Below are positions 46,747-55,841 of a DNA stretch of 64,000 nucleotides, piece after piece. Source of the DNA: Prosthecobacter sp. GTDB lineage: Bacteria > Verrucomicrobiota > Verrucomicrobiia > Verrucomicrobiales > Verrucomicrobiaceae. The position numbers and the translations under genes are program-made. Position 1 is the stretch's first letter. Every line of letters begins with the position of its first letter. Where the stretch lies: positions 1 through 64,000 of the forward strand of contig JAIPJY010000010.1 in assembly GCA_021733925.1 (NCBI GenBank), written 5' to 3'. Under the pieces are notes generated by a model. The model made no database searches and had not been told where the DNA came from. It worked only from the letters and a program-made list of their open reading frames with translations.

Positions 46747-47553
46747 ATGTCATTGTCTGGGATATTTTCGTTCACTCCCCTCGGGGCAAAACTTCAACAC
46801 AAGTTTTCATTGGCAGTCTTGGGAGTAACGTCCATTTGGACGGTTCAGCGTATCCTTCGCCGGGTGGCACCCCTTCCTCAGTTGTTCAGAAAGTTGCGTT
46901 TGTGGCCAAGGAGTTTGAATGGCAAGAGTGTGCTGCTCGATCCTACGGATGCTTCTCATATTATCATTTTTAGGGAAATATTTGTGGATCACATTTATAA
47001 GTTTGATGAGATTCCGTTTGTTCCAGATCTCATACTTGATTGTGGTGGCCATATTGGTCTTTTTAGCTTGCTTGCCCAGCATCACTTTCCAGGCACACGC
47101 GCCATGGTCTTTGAGCCGAATTCAGACAATCTGCCCTATTTGAAAGCTCAAGTTGAGGATAACAGCATTAATGTTCAGATCATTCCGTCTGCGGTTGCTG
47201 ACTTCGACGGGCAGGCACAATTCAGCGCCGGCTGCAGTTGCTCGGGATCAATTGGGCCGGCACCTGAATCGTTGAGCAACGACGGATCAGTTCCTGTGGT
47301 CAATTTGTGCAGGCTACTTTCCGAGATGAGGCCTCAAGAATTGGTTCTTAAAATGGATATTGAAGGTGGCGAGGAAATTCTGCTTCCTGCCATTCTGCCA
47401 CTCCTGCCAAGAAAGACGGTTTTGTTTTTTGAAACGCATTACGGCGCGCCTAGTTGGGAAAAGCACTCTCAAAGTCTTGGGCGGGCAGGTTTTGTGGTCA
47501 CGCAAACCTCGAATCGTGATCGATATTCAGATGGCATCGCCATCAGAAACTAA
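46747..47553 (+). CDS. FkbM family methyltransferase
   Basis: This 268-residue methyltransferase has a SAM site LILDCGGHIGLFSLLA, followed by MVFEPNSDNLPYLKAQV, and the FkbM signature KMDIEGGEEILLPAI. The N-terminal ~70 residues are basic and may sit at the membrane surface. It starts 3 bases after the flippase stop. The DNA from about 46920 to 47160 is markedly AT-richer than the ribosomal region, suggesting acquisition. Confidence 0.85.
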   Translation: MSLSGIFSFTPLGAKLQHKFSLAVLGVTSIWTVQRILRRVAPLPQLFRKLRLWPRSLNGKSVLLDPTDASHIIIFREIFVDHIYKFDEIPFVPDLILDCGGHIGLFSLLAQHHFPGTRAMVFEPNSDNLPYLKAQVEDNSINVQIIPSAVADFDGQAQFSAGCSCSGSIGPAPESLSNDGSVPVVNLCRLLSEMRPQELVLKMDIEGGEEILLPAILPLLPRKTVLFFETHYGAPSWEKHSQSLGRAGFVVTQTSNRDRYSDGIAIRN

Positions 47554-47561
47554 TTAATTTT

Positions 47562-48320
47562 ATGCTGCGCTCTACTATAACCTCACTCGTGCGGCGTGGC
47601 CTTGCCAAGGCAAACCGTAAAATCGTCCATCTTGATGCTTTTGGTCAGAATGCGCTGAGCGATGCTGTGAGTCTGCTCTCGAACAGGTCAACCTCATTAA
47701 ACATATTTGATGTGGGGGCTAATGTGGGCTCATTTGCAAAGGCATCCCTCGATTTGCATCCCAAGGCAGTAGTGCAAGCTTTCGAGCCTTTCCCTGCGGC
47801 CTTTCAAGAGCTATCAGCGCTTGAGATTGCTTATCCTGGCAGAATGCGAGCCCACAATCTGGCGCTAAGTGACATGACCGGCACACAAACACTTTATGTT
47901 AACGCTCAGTCGGTTACCAATTCACTCCTGACCAACGCACCCGAAGCTGATGTCTACCAGCCGCCAAGCTATGCACAGCCGCTTGGGCAAATTGAGGTGA
48001 AACTGGACACTCTCGACACATTTTGTGATGCCAATTCGCTTAGCCAAATTGACTTATTGAAGACTGATACACAGGGAGCAGATCTCAAAGTGCTGAAGGG
48101 CGGTGAGCAAATGATTGCCGCGGGCAATGTGAGTATTATCTTAATCGAGGTTCTTTTTGTCCATCTCTACGAGGGGCAGAGTTGGTTTGGAGACATCTTT
48201 TCTTGGCTGACCCAACGGGGGTACGGATTCGTCAATCTCTACGACGTAGCTCATCATGATGAAACAAAAGAGGCCAAGTGGGCTGATGCATTGTTTGTTA
48301 ATCGGGCATCTATGCAGTAA
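47562..48320 (+). CDS. FkbM family methyltransferase
   Basis: This 252-residue methyltransferase has a SAM site NIFDVGANVGSFAKAS, then AFEPFPAAFQELSAL, and the signature LKTDTQGADLKVLKGGE, in which Gln replaces the usual Glu of the D-x-E-G motif. This Gln variant is also found in known FkbM-type proteins. It begins 8 bases after the preceding FkbM gene; the two are different enough not to be a recent duplication. The target sugar is unknown. Confidence 0.86.
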   Translation: MLRSTITSLVRRGLAKANRKIVHLDAFGQNALSDAVSLLSNRSTSLNIFDVGANVGSFAKASLDLHPKAVVQAFEPFPAAFQELSALEIAYPGRMRAHNLALSDMTGTQTLYVNAQSVTNSLLTNAPEADVYQPPSYAQPLGQIEVKLDTLDTFCDANSLSQIDLLKTDTQGADLKVLKGGEQMIAAGNVSIILIEVLFVHLYEGQSWFGDIFSWLTQRGYGFVNLYDVAHHDETKEAKWADALFVNRASMQ

Positions 48321-48401
48321 ATGTGAGACACATGATCTACTTGGTTCTTTTGGATTAATCATCATTCACCCGACTGATCCATTTCATATTTTAAGAGAAT
48401 T

Positions 48402-49652
48402 ATGCGAAGCCTTCTGAAGCAAAGCCGTTCCCAATTCCTCCATTCGGAGATGGGGATGGAAACACGGAAGCAAGCTGGATCGATCTGGTTTTTGTCCGAG
48501 ATGGCGGTCTCTGATCAGCATGGAGGCGGCGTCACCTTATGTCGCACGTTGGGGCGCAATATGGAGGGATTTAACGAACTTGTCTGCCTTTCGGACTTTT
48601 ATGAGGCGGCACCTCGGTTTTCTGACCGGTATCACAAATGGACTTCTTTTTTCCGCACTTCCCGCTGCCGCCGGTTGCTGGGGTGCCGGTTGAGTGAGTG
48701 GTGCTTTCGACAGCCTTGGGTGGAAAGCTGGTTTGCTCGCCAATGTGCCGCAAAAATTCACGCGCTGCTTCCAGCAGATCAATCGCATCCCTTTTTTTTA
48801 GTGTCACCGCAGAGCACTCTGGCGGTTCGCACTCTGGAGGAATTGAAAAAACGGCGAGCGTTGTCTTATGCAACATGGGTGATGGATGACAATTGGGTCA
48901 AGCAGGATCAGGGGGGCGGATGGACCTATGCACCCCAAGTCGAAACAATATTGCAGCGGCATTTTAAGGAGGCAGATGCCGTCGTGACGATCAGCGAGCC
49001 GATGGGAGAACATTATCGCCAGCGTTTCGGTGTGGGTTATGATGTTTTGTTTGCTCCTTCTCCTTATGATGAAGTCGTGGCACCGGCTGATTTTGTGCCT
49101 GCGCGCAAGCTGGCCTATTTCGGTACCCTGAGCATCTGGCCTGGCGATGCTCTGGCACGGCTAGTTCCCCTGCTTACTGATCTAGGACTCACAATGGACA
49201 TTTACAGCCACCACCCGCTGCCTGCGGATCTCCAACATCCCTGTGTTTTCAAAATGCCACCTCTGGCCCCAGAAGAGGTGCAGGCTACTATGCGGAAGTA
49301 TGATGCTGTGCTGCTGCCGATCGGGTTTTCCCCGGCCACGGCCAGCTATACGCACTTCAACATCGCCACCAAGATGGCGGAGTGTCTCGGCAGCGGTACG
49401 GTGACACTGGCGATCGGTCCCGAGCATGCGGCGATGATGCGCTACCTCAACGATCATGATGCCGGTCTCTGTGTCTCCGAACCCAATATGTCAACCCTCT
49501 CGGAAGCCCTCCGTGTGATCCACGATCCCTCCCAACGAAAGCAGCGAATTGAAAAAGATCTGGCGCATGTGAGGTCCTATCTCACCCGGAAGATCATGCA
49601 TCGCCGATGGGAGGCGATTCGTGATCGTATCATGGCTCAATCCTCGACTTGA
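48402..49652 (+). CDS. Glycosyltransferase (GT-B fold, GT4-like)
   Basis: This is a 416-residue soluble glycosyltransferase. Near the N-terminus, VSDQHGGGVTLCRTLGRNM looks like the acceptor-side GG motif of GT4 enzymes. The C-terminal half has YFGTLSIWPGDALARLVPLL, DAVLLPIGFSP and MAECLGSGTVTLAIGPEHAAM, the donor-binding part. The usual E-x7-E is not clear, so the match is to the fold rather than to a defined family. Its stop overlaps an alternative TTG start of the next gene. Confidence 0.75.
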   Translation: MRSLLKQSRSQFLHSEMGMETRKQAGSIWFLSEMAVSDQHGGGVTLCRTLGRNMEGFNELVCLSDFYEAAPRFSDRYHKWTSFFRTSRCRRLLGCRLSEWCFRQPWVESWFARQCAAKIHALLPADQSHPFFLVSPQSTLAVRTLEELKKRRALSYATWVMDDNWVKQDQGGGWTYAPQVETILQRHFKEADAVVTISEPMGEHYRQRFGVGYDVLFAPSPYDEVVAPADFVPARKLAYFGTLSIWPGDALARLVPLLTDLGLTMDIYSHHPLPADLQHPCVFKMPPLAPEEVQATMRKYDAVLLPIGFSPATASYTHFNIATKMAECLGSGTVTLAIGPEHAAMMRYLNDHDAGLCVSEPNMSTLSEALRVIHDPSQRKQRIEKDLAHVRSYLTRKIMHRRWEAIRDRIMAQSST

Positions 49653-49657
49653 ACTGC

Positions 49658-50578
49658 ATGTCCCGTTCTCTTGTGCTCACCGCTAACTATGCGGCTCGCG
49701 AACTTGAACTGCCGGAACGTTTTCTGCGCAGTCTCCGTGCCACGGGCAGTTCTGTGGATGTCGTGATCATTGCCAACCATGGTAGTGCGGAAGATCAAAA
49801 GTGCCTTGCTGATCTGATGCCCACTGCTCGTCTCTGGGTGCCGATTCCTAAGCAGCGGTATCGCATCTTTCGTCGGCTCGCTACCACTTTCCCGGCGCTT
49901 GCGCGTTCAGCGGCCTGCAGCCTTCGTGATAGCTGGAAGCGTCAGCCTGAGCGACGTGTTGCCATCGAGCATCGGGCTGCCTACCTGCTCAACATCACTT
50001 GCTCTCGGTATTTTCTTGCCCGTCAGTTTTTGCATTCTGTTGCGGATCAATACGCCAATGTCATGCTCGCGGACAGCCGGGATGTTGTGTTTCAACGCGA
50101 CCCTTTTGCCAATCTTCTTGCCGGTCTGACGACTGGCTTGGAGAGTGTGCTCATAAAGGACCAGCCAGCCAATGTCGAATGGTTACGTCACCTCTATGGC
50201 GACGACTCTGCTTTCCCGATGGAGAGTCTCATGAACCAAAAGGTCATATGCTCGGGCGTGACGCTGGGCGCCACGGCAGACGTTGCCACTTATCTGGAAA
50301 AAGTATGCGCGGAATTCATGGAAAAGCTTCCTCGCATGATCCATACGCCCTATCTTGACCAAGGAGTACACAACGGCCTGTTGCGCACCGGAAAAATCTC
50401 GAACGCCCATATTACCGAAAACGGTGAACCGTGGATCGCCACCGTGGGAACCAGTGATCTCAGAGAATTCGCTAAAAGTGCACGTGAGTTGCTTACTGCA
50501 AGTGGCGAGCCTGTCAGCATCGTCCACCAATACGACCGCCATCCCGTGCTCATGAGCTCACTTGCAGTCCTTTCTTGA
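49658..50578 (+). CDS. Putative glycosyltransferase with a DxD-like motif
   Basis: This 306-residue protein looks like a nucleotide-sugar transferase of GT-A type. The stretch NVMLADSRDVVFQRDPF resembles the metal-binding D-x-D region followed by a 'QRDPF' seen in plant-like and bacterial galactosyl/xylosyl transferases. SGVTLGATADVATYLEKVC and HTPYLDQGVHNGLLRTG match the later acceptor region (the pattern D-Q-x3-N). No signal peptide or membrane segment is seen. The ATG at 49658 is chosen over TTG at 49649. The last base of its stop (50578) is the first of the next gene's ATG. Confidence 0.72.
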   Translation: MSRSLVLTANYAARELELPERFLRSLRATGSSVDVVIIANHGSAEDQKCLADLMPTARLWVPIPKQRYRIFRRLATTFPALARSAACSLRDSWKRQPERRVAIEHRAAYLLNITCSRYFLARQFLHSVADQYANVMLADSRDVVFQRDPFANLLAGLTTGLESVLIKDQPANVEWLRHLYGDDSAFPMESLMNQKVICSGVTLGATADVATYLEKVCAEFMEKLPRMIHTPYLDQGVHNGLLRTGKISNAHITENGEPWIATVGTSDLREFAKSARELLTASGEPVSIVHQYDRHPVLMSSLAVLS

Positions 50579-51453
50579 TGTCACCTTTCGTTGATCGCTT
50601 TTTGATGCCGTTTGATCGTTTGATTGCGATTCCTGCCATCTGGCGTGCCGTGGAAGGTACAATCATCCGTTTTGCACGTGGGATGCGTCGTCGTCGCAAC
50701 GCCGTGCATGTTGAGCGGCTTCGTCAAGCACTTGCCGCAGCCAGCGTTGTTCAAATGGGTCCGTTTGAGGGCATGCGTTATGCGACTCTGCAGGCAACCT
50801 GCAGCGCCATTCTGCCCAAGCTTCTGGGCACCTACGAACTTGAGCTTGCTCCTGCAATCGATCGGATTTTGCAGCAGTCATACGAGTGTGTGGTGGATGT
50901 TGGCTGCGCGGAAGGCTACTACGCAGTCGGCTTTGCACGGCGCTTTCCGCAGGCACAAGTAGTCGCCTTTGACATCGACCCCAGGGCCAGAGAGCTTTGC
51001 CAACTCAACGCTGCAGCCAACGGTATTAGTGAGCAGATAAGCGTCCTTGATGCGGCGACTCCCTCCGAAGTTGCGAACCTTTGTCGTGGTCGGCGTGCTC
51101 TCATCTTTTGTGACTGCGAAGGTTATGAAAGGGATCTTTTCCCAGCCATTCCGATTGCTGACCTGTTGCAGTCGGATCTTCTCATCGAAACCCACGACTT
51201 TATTCATGCGGGCGTGCACACCCTGCTCCTACAGCATTTCGCTCCCACACATGACGTGATCGAGTTCCACAGCATCGACGATCGCCAGAAAGCTCGCGCC
51301 TATCAAACGTCTTGGACCTCTGGCATGGACGAGGATCTCTGCGAACTCATCTTCGCCGAGGGGCGGCCGGTGATCATGCGCTGGCTGTTTCTCGTTGCGC
51401 GTCGAGGTCTGAAACAGTCCGGCACGGACTCCACTTCCATTTACCATTCATGA
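50578..51453 (+). CDS. FkbM-like SAM-dependent methyltransferase
   Basis: This 291-residue protein has a SAM motif CVVDVGCAEGYYAVGFARR, the acidic VVAFDIDPRARELCQLNAA, and FCDCEGYERDLFPAI, which corresponds to the FkbM D-x-E-G signature, so it is grouped with the other FkbM enzymes as a diverged member. The basic N-terminal ~60 residues are not conserved with the others. It overlaps both neighbours by 1-4 bases (TGATG before, ATGA after). Confidence 0.78.
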   Translation: MSPFVDRFLMPFDRLIAIPAIWRAVEGTIIRFARGMRRRRNAVHVERLRQALAAASVVQMGPFEGMRYATLQATCSAILPKLLGTYELELAPAIDRILQQSYECVVDVGCAEGYYAVGFARRFPQAQVVAFDIDPRARELCQLNAAANGISEQISVLDAATPSEVANLCRGRRALIFCDCEGYERDLFPAIPIADLLQSDLLIETHDFIHAGVHTLLLQHFAPTHDVIEFHSIDDRQKARAYQTSWTSGMDEDLCELIFAEGRPVIMRWLFLVARRGLKQSGTDSTSIYHS

Positions 51454-52211
51454 AAAATATTGTTCGCAGTCTCATACGCAGCGTCGGTTTTGATGTTGTC
51501 CGCTACAGCCCTCCTGAATCAGGCACAATCTTCACGGATCCGGCGGATGAAGCCAATCAGAAGATACTCGAAGCGGTGGCTCCCTTCACGATGACCAGTC
51601 GGGAGCGCCAACTGGCGCTGGTCGATGCTGTTCGTCACCTGTGCCGTCGTGGCGTTCCGGGCTGCTTTGTGGAATGTGGTGTTTGGCGTGGAGGCAGCAG
51701 TATGACCATGGCTTTGACACTTCTTGAGGAGCGCGTTTCCGACCGAGAGCTTTACCTCTTTGACACTTTTGAGGGAATGTCGCCTCCCACGGCAATGGAC
51801 AGCACGACCGATGGCACTTTGGCGAGCGAGTACCTTGCACGTGATCCAAACAAATCTGGGGACAACTGGTGCGTGGCGGATTTAAACGATGTGCAGGCCA
51901 ACATGGCATCCACTTGTTACCCGGCAGACCGTGTGCATTTCATCCAAGGGCCGGTTGAAACGACGATTCCAGCGCAGGCGCCCCAAGGCCCGATTGCTCT
52001 GCTCCGGCTGGACACTGACTGGTATGAATCGACCCGTCACGAATGGGTGCACCTGTTTCATCTCGTGCCGCCTGGCGGGATCATTATCATTGATGATTAC
52101 GGTCATTGGCAGGGAGCCCGTAGGGCCACCGACGAGTTTTTGGCAACACTGGACAAGCACTATCTGCTGCAAAGGATTGATTACACCGGCCGGTTGCTGA
52201 TCAAAGTCTGA
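51450..52211 (+). CDS. TylF/MycF-type O-methyltransferase
   Basis: This 253-residue enzyme belongs to the macrocin O-methyltransferase group, whose members methylate sugar hydroxyls in a metal-dependent way. Marks are RRGVPGCFVECGVWRGGSSM (SAM binding), YLFDTFEGMSPPT, FIQGPVETTIP, LLRLDTDWYEST and GGIIIIDDYGHWQGARRA, which holds the Asp-Asp metal site. An in-frame extension to 51312 lies inside the preceding gene; the ATG at 51450 overlaps its stop (ATGA). Its presence supports sugar O-methylation as a main theme of the locus. Confidence 0.92.
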   Translation: MKNIVRSLIRSVGFDVVRYSPPESGTIFTDPADEANQKILEAVAPFTMTSRERQLALVDAVRHLCRRGVPGCFVECGVWRGGSSMTMALTLLEERVSDRELYLFDTFEGMSPPTAMDSTTDGTLASEYLARDPNKSGDNWCVADLNDVQANMASTCYPADRVHFIQGPVETTIPAQAPQGPIALLRLDTDWYESTRHEWVHLFHLVPPGGIIIIDDYGHWQGARRATDEFLATLDKHYLLQRIDYTGRLLIKV

Positions 52212-53221
52212 TGAAAAAGGACAGACTCAGCTTTCACACGGTGAGTGCCTATAATCGAAAGGATTCGGCGCAGCGTCTTTTCCAGTGGCCGATGTTTGAA
52301 AATATCGGCCGCTGGACGCATGTGGAAGATCCCGCCCAAGCGGATCTCATTCTCTTTGCCGAAACGTTTGCGGGCCTCGATCCCTACTTTGTGGATGTTG
52401 TCCGCCATCCGGTGTTCCGCGCGCATCGTCAAAAGTGTGTCCTCTATCACATTGGCGATTCCACGCTGACTTTCTGCCGTACGGTCTCGCCTTCCATCGA
52501 TAGGAACCATCCGAATGTTCACGCCCGACGCTCTTTTAGTTATCTTTTCCGTGTTCACGACAACCCCTTTTTGTGCGAAATTTCAGAAGCTGTCATCGCC
52601 AAGAGTGAAAGGACTTATTTGTTCTCTTTTGTGGGGGATCCCCAGACGCATCCTGTCCGAAAACGCCTCTTAAATTTGTCCCATCCAGAAGCACTGCTCA
52701 AAACTGCCACCGGCTCCTCCGCCACTTTCATGGCTGATGTCGAACGCAAACCTTTTCAAAAGGACTACCTTCAAACCATCCTCGATTCGGACTTTGTGTT
52801 GTGCCCGCGTGGTCTTGGGCCCACGTCCATGCGTTTGTTTGAGGTCATGCAACTGGGCCGCGCCCCGGTGATCATTAGCGACGAATGGCTGCCTGTCTCG
52901 GGCATCCCCTGGGAGGATTTTGCGCTCTTTGTTACCGAGTCTGAAGTTGGACAGATTTCCCGTCTATTGGAGCAGAATCGAGACCGGGCGGTTGCGATGG
53001 GAAAACGGGCTAGGGAAGTTTGGTTGGAGCACTTCTCGCCGCAGCGTGCCGTAGAGGATTTACTCGAGCGCGCTTTGGAGTTGACCTGGATCCGTGTTAC
53101 GGCCCGTGAGCGGATGATGGACTTGCTCACGCTGCTGCCTCCCAGGCACTGGCGCATTCTAGCTGCCTGCCTGAGACGTATTCTACTCCAAGGAAGTTGT
53201 GCAGGAAATGCCCCCACTTGA
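52211..53221 (+). CDS. Exostosin-family glycosyltransferase (GT47-like)
   Basis: This 336-residue protein resembles bacterial exostosin-like glycosyltransferases. The key part is VLCPRGLGPTSMRLFEVMQL followed by GRAPVIISDEWLPVSGIPW, the nucleotide-sugar-binding region of the family. The N-terminal half has QADLILFAETFAGLD and SYLFRVHDNPFLCE, fitting the GT-B layout. The ATG overlaps the stop of the TylF-type gene (TGATG). The sugar is unknown. Confidence 0.82.
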   Translation: MKKDRLSFHTVSAYNRKDSAQRLFQWPMFENIGRWTHVEDPAQADLILFAETFAGLDPYFVDVVRHPVFRAHRQKCVLYHIGDSTLTFCRTVSPSIDRNHPNVHARRSFSYLFRVHDNPFLCEISEAVIAKSERTYLFSFVGDPQTHPVRKRLLNLSHPEALLKTATGSSATFMADVERKPFQKDYLQTILDSDFVLCPRGLGPTSMRLFEVMQLGRAPVIISDEWLPVSGIPWEDFALFVTESEVGQISRLLEQNRDRAVAMGKRAREVWLEHFSPQRAVEDLLERALELTWIRVTARERMMDLLTLLPPRHWRILAACLRRILLQGSCAGNAPT

Positions 53222-53234
53222 ACCGATCAGTTTT

Positions 53235-53933
53235 ATGTTTTCAACCTTGCTTCAGAAGACTCACTCACTGGCGCTCAGATCTTGCCAGTTTCTTCCCGAA
53301 CGATGGCGGCTTCCTTTCCAATGCTGGGTTTTTCGCGTCATTACACGCCATGAACGGGAGGTGTTCAATCTCAAGAAGATCGGGCCGTGTCGGGGCATGG
53401 CTGTGGATGTGGGGGCGAACTTTGGGTTATACTCATGGTGTCTTTCGAAGCTCTATGACCGAGTGGTTGCCTTCGAGCCGAATCCTCAGGTGGCCAGGCC
53501 CCTTATACAGGCAAAGTTGCCCAACGTTGAGCTGATTGCACACGGTCTGTCCTCGCAAGCGGGCAACGCGATGCTTTGGATACCCGTCTCAAAAGGCATT
53601 ACACTCGCTGGCTGGGGCAGTCTTGATCGAGACAATCTGCCGGGCGCGGAAGACCTTCTTGAAGTGCCGACTCAGTTGGACACGCTTGATTCGCATCATT
53701 TTCAGGATGTAGGATTCATCAAAATTGACGTCGAGGGCCACGAACTGGAGGTCTTGAGAGGTTCGGAACAAACCATCAATAAATTTCGTCCGCATTTGGT
53801 CATCGAAGTTCAGGAGTGTCATCTGGATGAAGCGAGAGAACTCCTGAATCTTTGGAAGTATCGGGAAGTCAGCCTGTCATCGCTTGGTGGTGGTGCGGGA
53901 TCTCCTCAGAATTTGATTTTCCTACCCGACTAG
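53235..53933 (+). CDS. FkbM family methyltransferase
   Basis: This 232-residue methyltransferase has GMAVDVGANFGLYSWCLSK (SAM site), VVAFEPNPQVARPLI, and the signature FIKIDVEGHELEVLRGSE, the most typical FkbM motif of the set. The start is uncertain: ATG at 53235 lies just after the preceding stop, while in-frame ATG 53208 and GTG 53199 would overlap the exostosin gene. Confidence 0.87.
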   Translation: MFSTLLQKTHSLALRSCQFLPERWRLPFQCWVFRVITRHEREVFNLKKIGPCRGMAVDVGANFGLYSWCLSKLYDRVVAFEPNPQVARPLIQAKLPNVELIAHGLSSQAGNAMLWIPVSKGITLAGWGSLDRDNLPGAEDLLEVPTQLDTLDSHHFQDVGFIKIDVEGHELEVLRGSEQTINKFRPHLVIEVQECHLDEARELLNLWKYREVSLSSLGGGAGSPQNLIFLPD

Positions 53934-54035
53934 CAGGCGGATGAAGTGGGTGAGAAGCGGCCTTTTGCTTTGACAAAGCAAAGCCAAGGTTTGCCCAGCC
54001 CTTTCACAATTTTTTTGTGGTATGCCCAGTCAGAC

Positions 54036-54872
54036 ATGTCCGCTGTAACCAAATTTGCCAAGTCCATATTGCCGAAACGCTGGGCGCATGCCATCACCCA
54101 GTGGCGTTTGCGTCGTGCCATTCGGTCCTTTCCTGTCCGGACTGTGAACCATCGGTATGGAAGGCATGATCTGTCTGTTCGCCTTACCGACACTTTGGCG
54201 GAGGGCTGGTATGACCATGACTGGCCGGAGATGAGGGAACTGGTTTTTCTGCGCCAGGGCAGGCTTCAATCTGGAGCGCGGGTCTTTGATCTGGGCGCCC
54301 ACCAAGGTGTGGTTGCGATGATGCTCGCCCGTGAGATCTCTCCTGGTGGTCAGGTCGTCGCCGTGGAGGCCACTCCACACAATGCCGACATCGCCCGTGA
54401 GAATTTGGCACTCAACAGTCTGGCTGATCAGGTTACCGTTATCAATGCTTTGGTTGCGAGGGAATCCGGCCGGACCATCGCCTTCACAGCCACACTCAAT
54501 GGCCAGGTCAGTCGTACTGGGGCGGGGGAGCACATTTCCACTGTTACTGTCGATTCTCTTGCAGCTCAGTTTGGCATGCCGGATGTGGTGGTCATCGACA
54601 TTGAAGGATTCGAGGGCGAGGCCCTCGCGGGAGCTTTTGCAGTGCTACGTCACGGAGCCGAGTTCTTCGTCGAAGTCCATGTTGGAGTTGGTTTGGAGGA
54701 GCACAGCACCAAGGAGGCAATTCTTCAGGTCTTTGTTGACCATGGCTACTCCTGCTTTGTCACACCTGAGTCCCGAGGGGACTTTGTTAACTGGTCTGCT
54801 GACATGCCTTTGCCAGAAGAACGTTTTTTTCTGATCGCTCGCCCGCCGTTCGATGGGAACAATGGGAAGTGA
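54036..54872 (+). CDS. FkbM family methyltransferase
   Basis: This 278-residue methyltransferase has GARVFDLGAHQGVVAMMLA (SAM site), VVAVEATPHNADIAREN, and VVVIDIEGFEGEALAGAF in the FkbM signature position. An N-terminal basic helix and a WYDHDWPEMRELVFLRQG segment precede the SAM domain. The ATG at 54036 is preferred over ATG at 53946. Parts of this gene (54205-54244 and ~54706-54805) recur in a deleted copy at 55842-55980, so it was once duplicated. Confidence 0.86.
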   Translation: MSAVTKFAKSILPKRWAHAITQWRLRRAIRSFPVRTVNHRYGRHDLSVRLTDTLAEGWYDHDWPEMRELVFLRQGRLQSGARVFDLGAHQGVVAMMLAREISPGGQVVAVEATPHNADIARENLALNSLADQVTVINALVARESGRTIAFTATLNGQVSRTGAGEHISTVTVDSLAAQFGMPDVVVIDIEGFEGEALAGAFAVLRHGAEFFVEVHVGVGLEEHSTKEAILQVFVDHGYSCFVTPESRGDFVNWSADMPLPEERFFLIARPPFDGNNGK

Positions 54873-55021
54873 CTGTATGGCTGGAAGAGTGAGAATATTG
54901 CGGAATGCCAACAGCGTTTAAAACGGGGCAGTGAAAGATAGGGAAGCAGATTCCAAGCAAATTGGTCGATCTCTCAATTGCCACTGACGATCGTTTTGCC
55001 TAACTTTTTGTAGAAATTATA

Positions 55022-55810
55022 ATGATATTCCTTTTTCATTTTTTGCCGTTGCCTCTGAGACTGCCGGTATTCTATCGAGTGTTTGCAAGGCTGCCTGAGC
55101 GCCGCCGGGATCTCTACCAAGACGCCCCGCTCGCATTGGCTCCCTCGGTTACGATGAGTTTGATTCCAGGTGATTGTGGACATCGCCCCATTGCTTATGC
55201 CGGACTTTACGAATGGCCTGTCACTAGGCGCGTCGCGGCTCTTGCCCGTACAGGTGGCACACTCATTGATGTGGGGGCAAACGCCGGCTACTTCTCGCTT
55301 CTATGGAGTGCACTCCATCCGGAAAACTGCGTTGAGGCGTTTGAGGCGCTTCCTTCCAATGTGGCCCTCCTTGAGAAAAACATTCACAAGAATCAGTTGA
55401 CAAACCGAATTCAAGTACACTCATTAGCACTCGGAAAGGAGGATGGGACCATACAATTCTCAATTGGCGACTGCAATCAATCGGGGTGGGGGGGGATAGC
55501 GGTGTCGGGGACTCCTGGGGCAATTGAATTGCCTCTGCGCAGACTGGATTCAATGAATTTCAACCCAATAAAGCCAACAACTATTAAGATCGACTGTGAA
55601 GGGGCCGATTCATGGGTTATAGAGGGTGCTGTCACGCTGCTTGGCCATCCAATGGTTAGTGACGTATTTTTTGAAGTTAATATTCCGCGTCAAGATGCTT
55701 TGGGAATTAAAGCCAATGCTTCGCAAGAAATTCTGCATAGACTGGGCTTTAATTGTGTTCAGATTGGCACCCAAGATTGGCACGGAAGCAAGATACGGTC
55801 CCAAAATTGA
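55022..55810 (+). CDS. FkbM family methyltransferase
   Basis: This 262-residue methyltransferase has TLIDVGANAGYFSLLWSAL (SAM site), CVEAFEALPSNVALLEKN, and TIKIDCEGADSWVIEGAV as the FkbM signature. The gene is AT-richer in its second half than its neighbours and stands apart, with a 149-base gap before it. It lies between the intact gene at 54036 and that gene's deleted relic, so it may have been inserted within, or flanked by, a duplication. Confidence 0.87.
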   Translation: MIFLFHFLPLPLRLPVFYRVFARLPERRRDLYQDAPLALAPSVTMSLIPGDCGHRPIAYAGLYEWPVTRRVAALARTGGTLIDVGANAGYFSLLWSALHPENCVEAFEALPSNVALLEKNIHKNQLTNRIQVHSLALGKEDGTIQFSIGDCNQSGWGGIAVSGTPGAIELPLRRLDSMNFNPIKPTTIKIDCEGADSWVIEGAVTLLGHPMVSDVFFEVNIPRQDALGIKANASQEILHRLGFNCVQIGTQDWHGSKIRSQN

Positions 55811-55841
55811 TCAGGAGTGTCATGTTTATTACCACTTTAAA

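Noticed and set aside
50578-51453. TTG at 50575 as start
   Set aside because: The ATG at 50578 immediately follows and makes the TGATG overlap used elsewhere in the locus.
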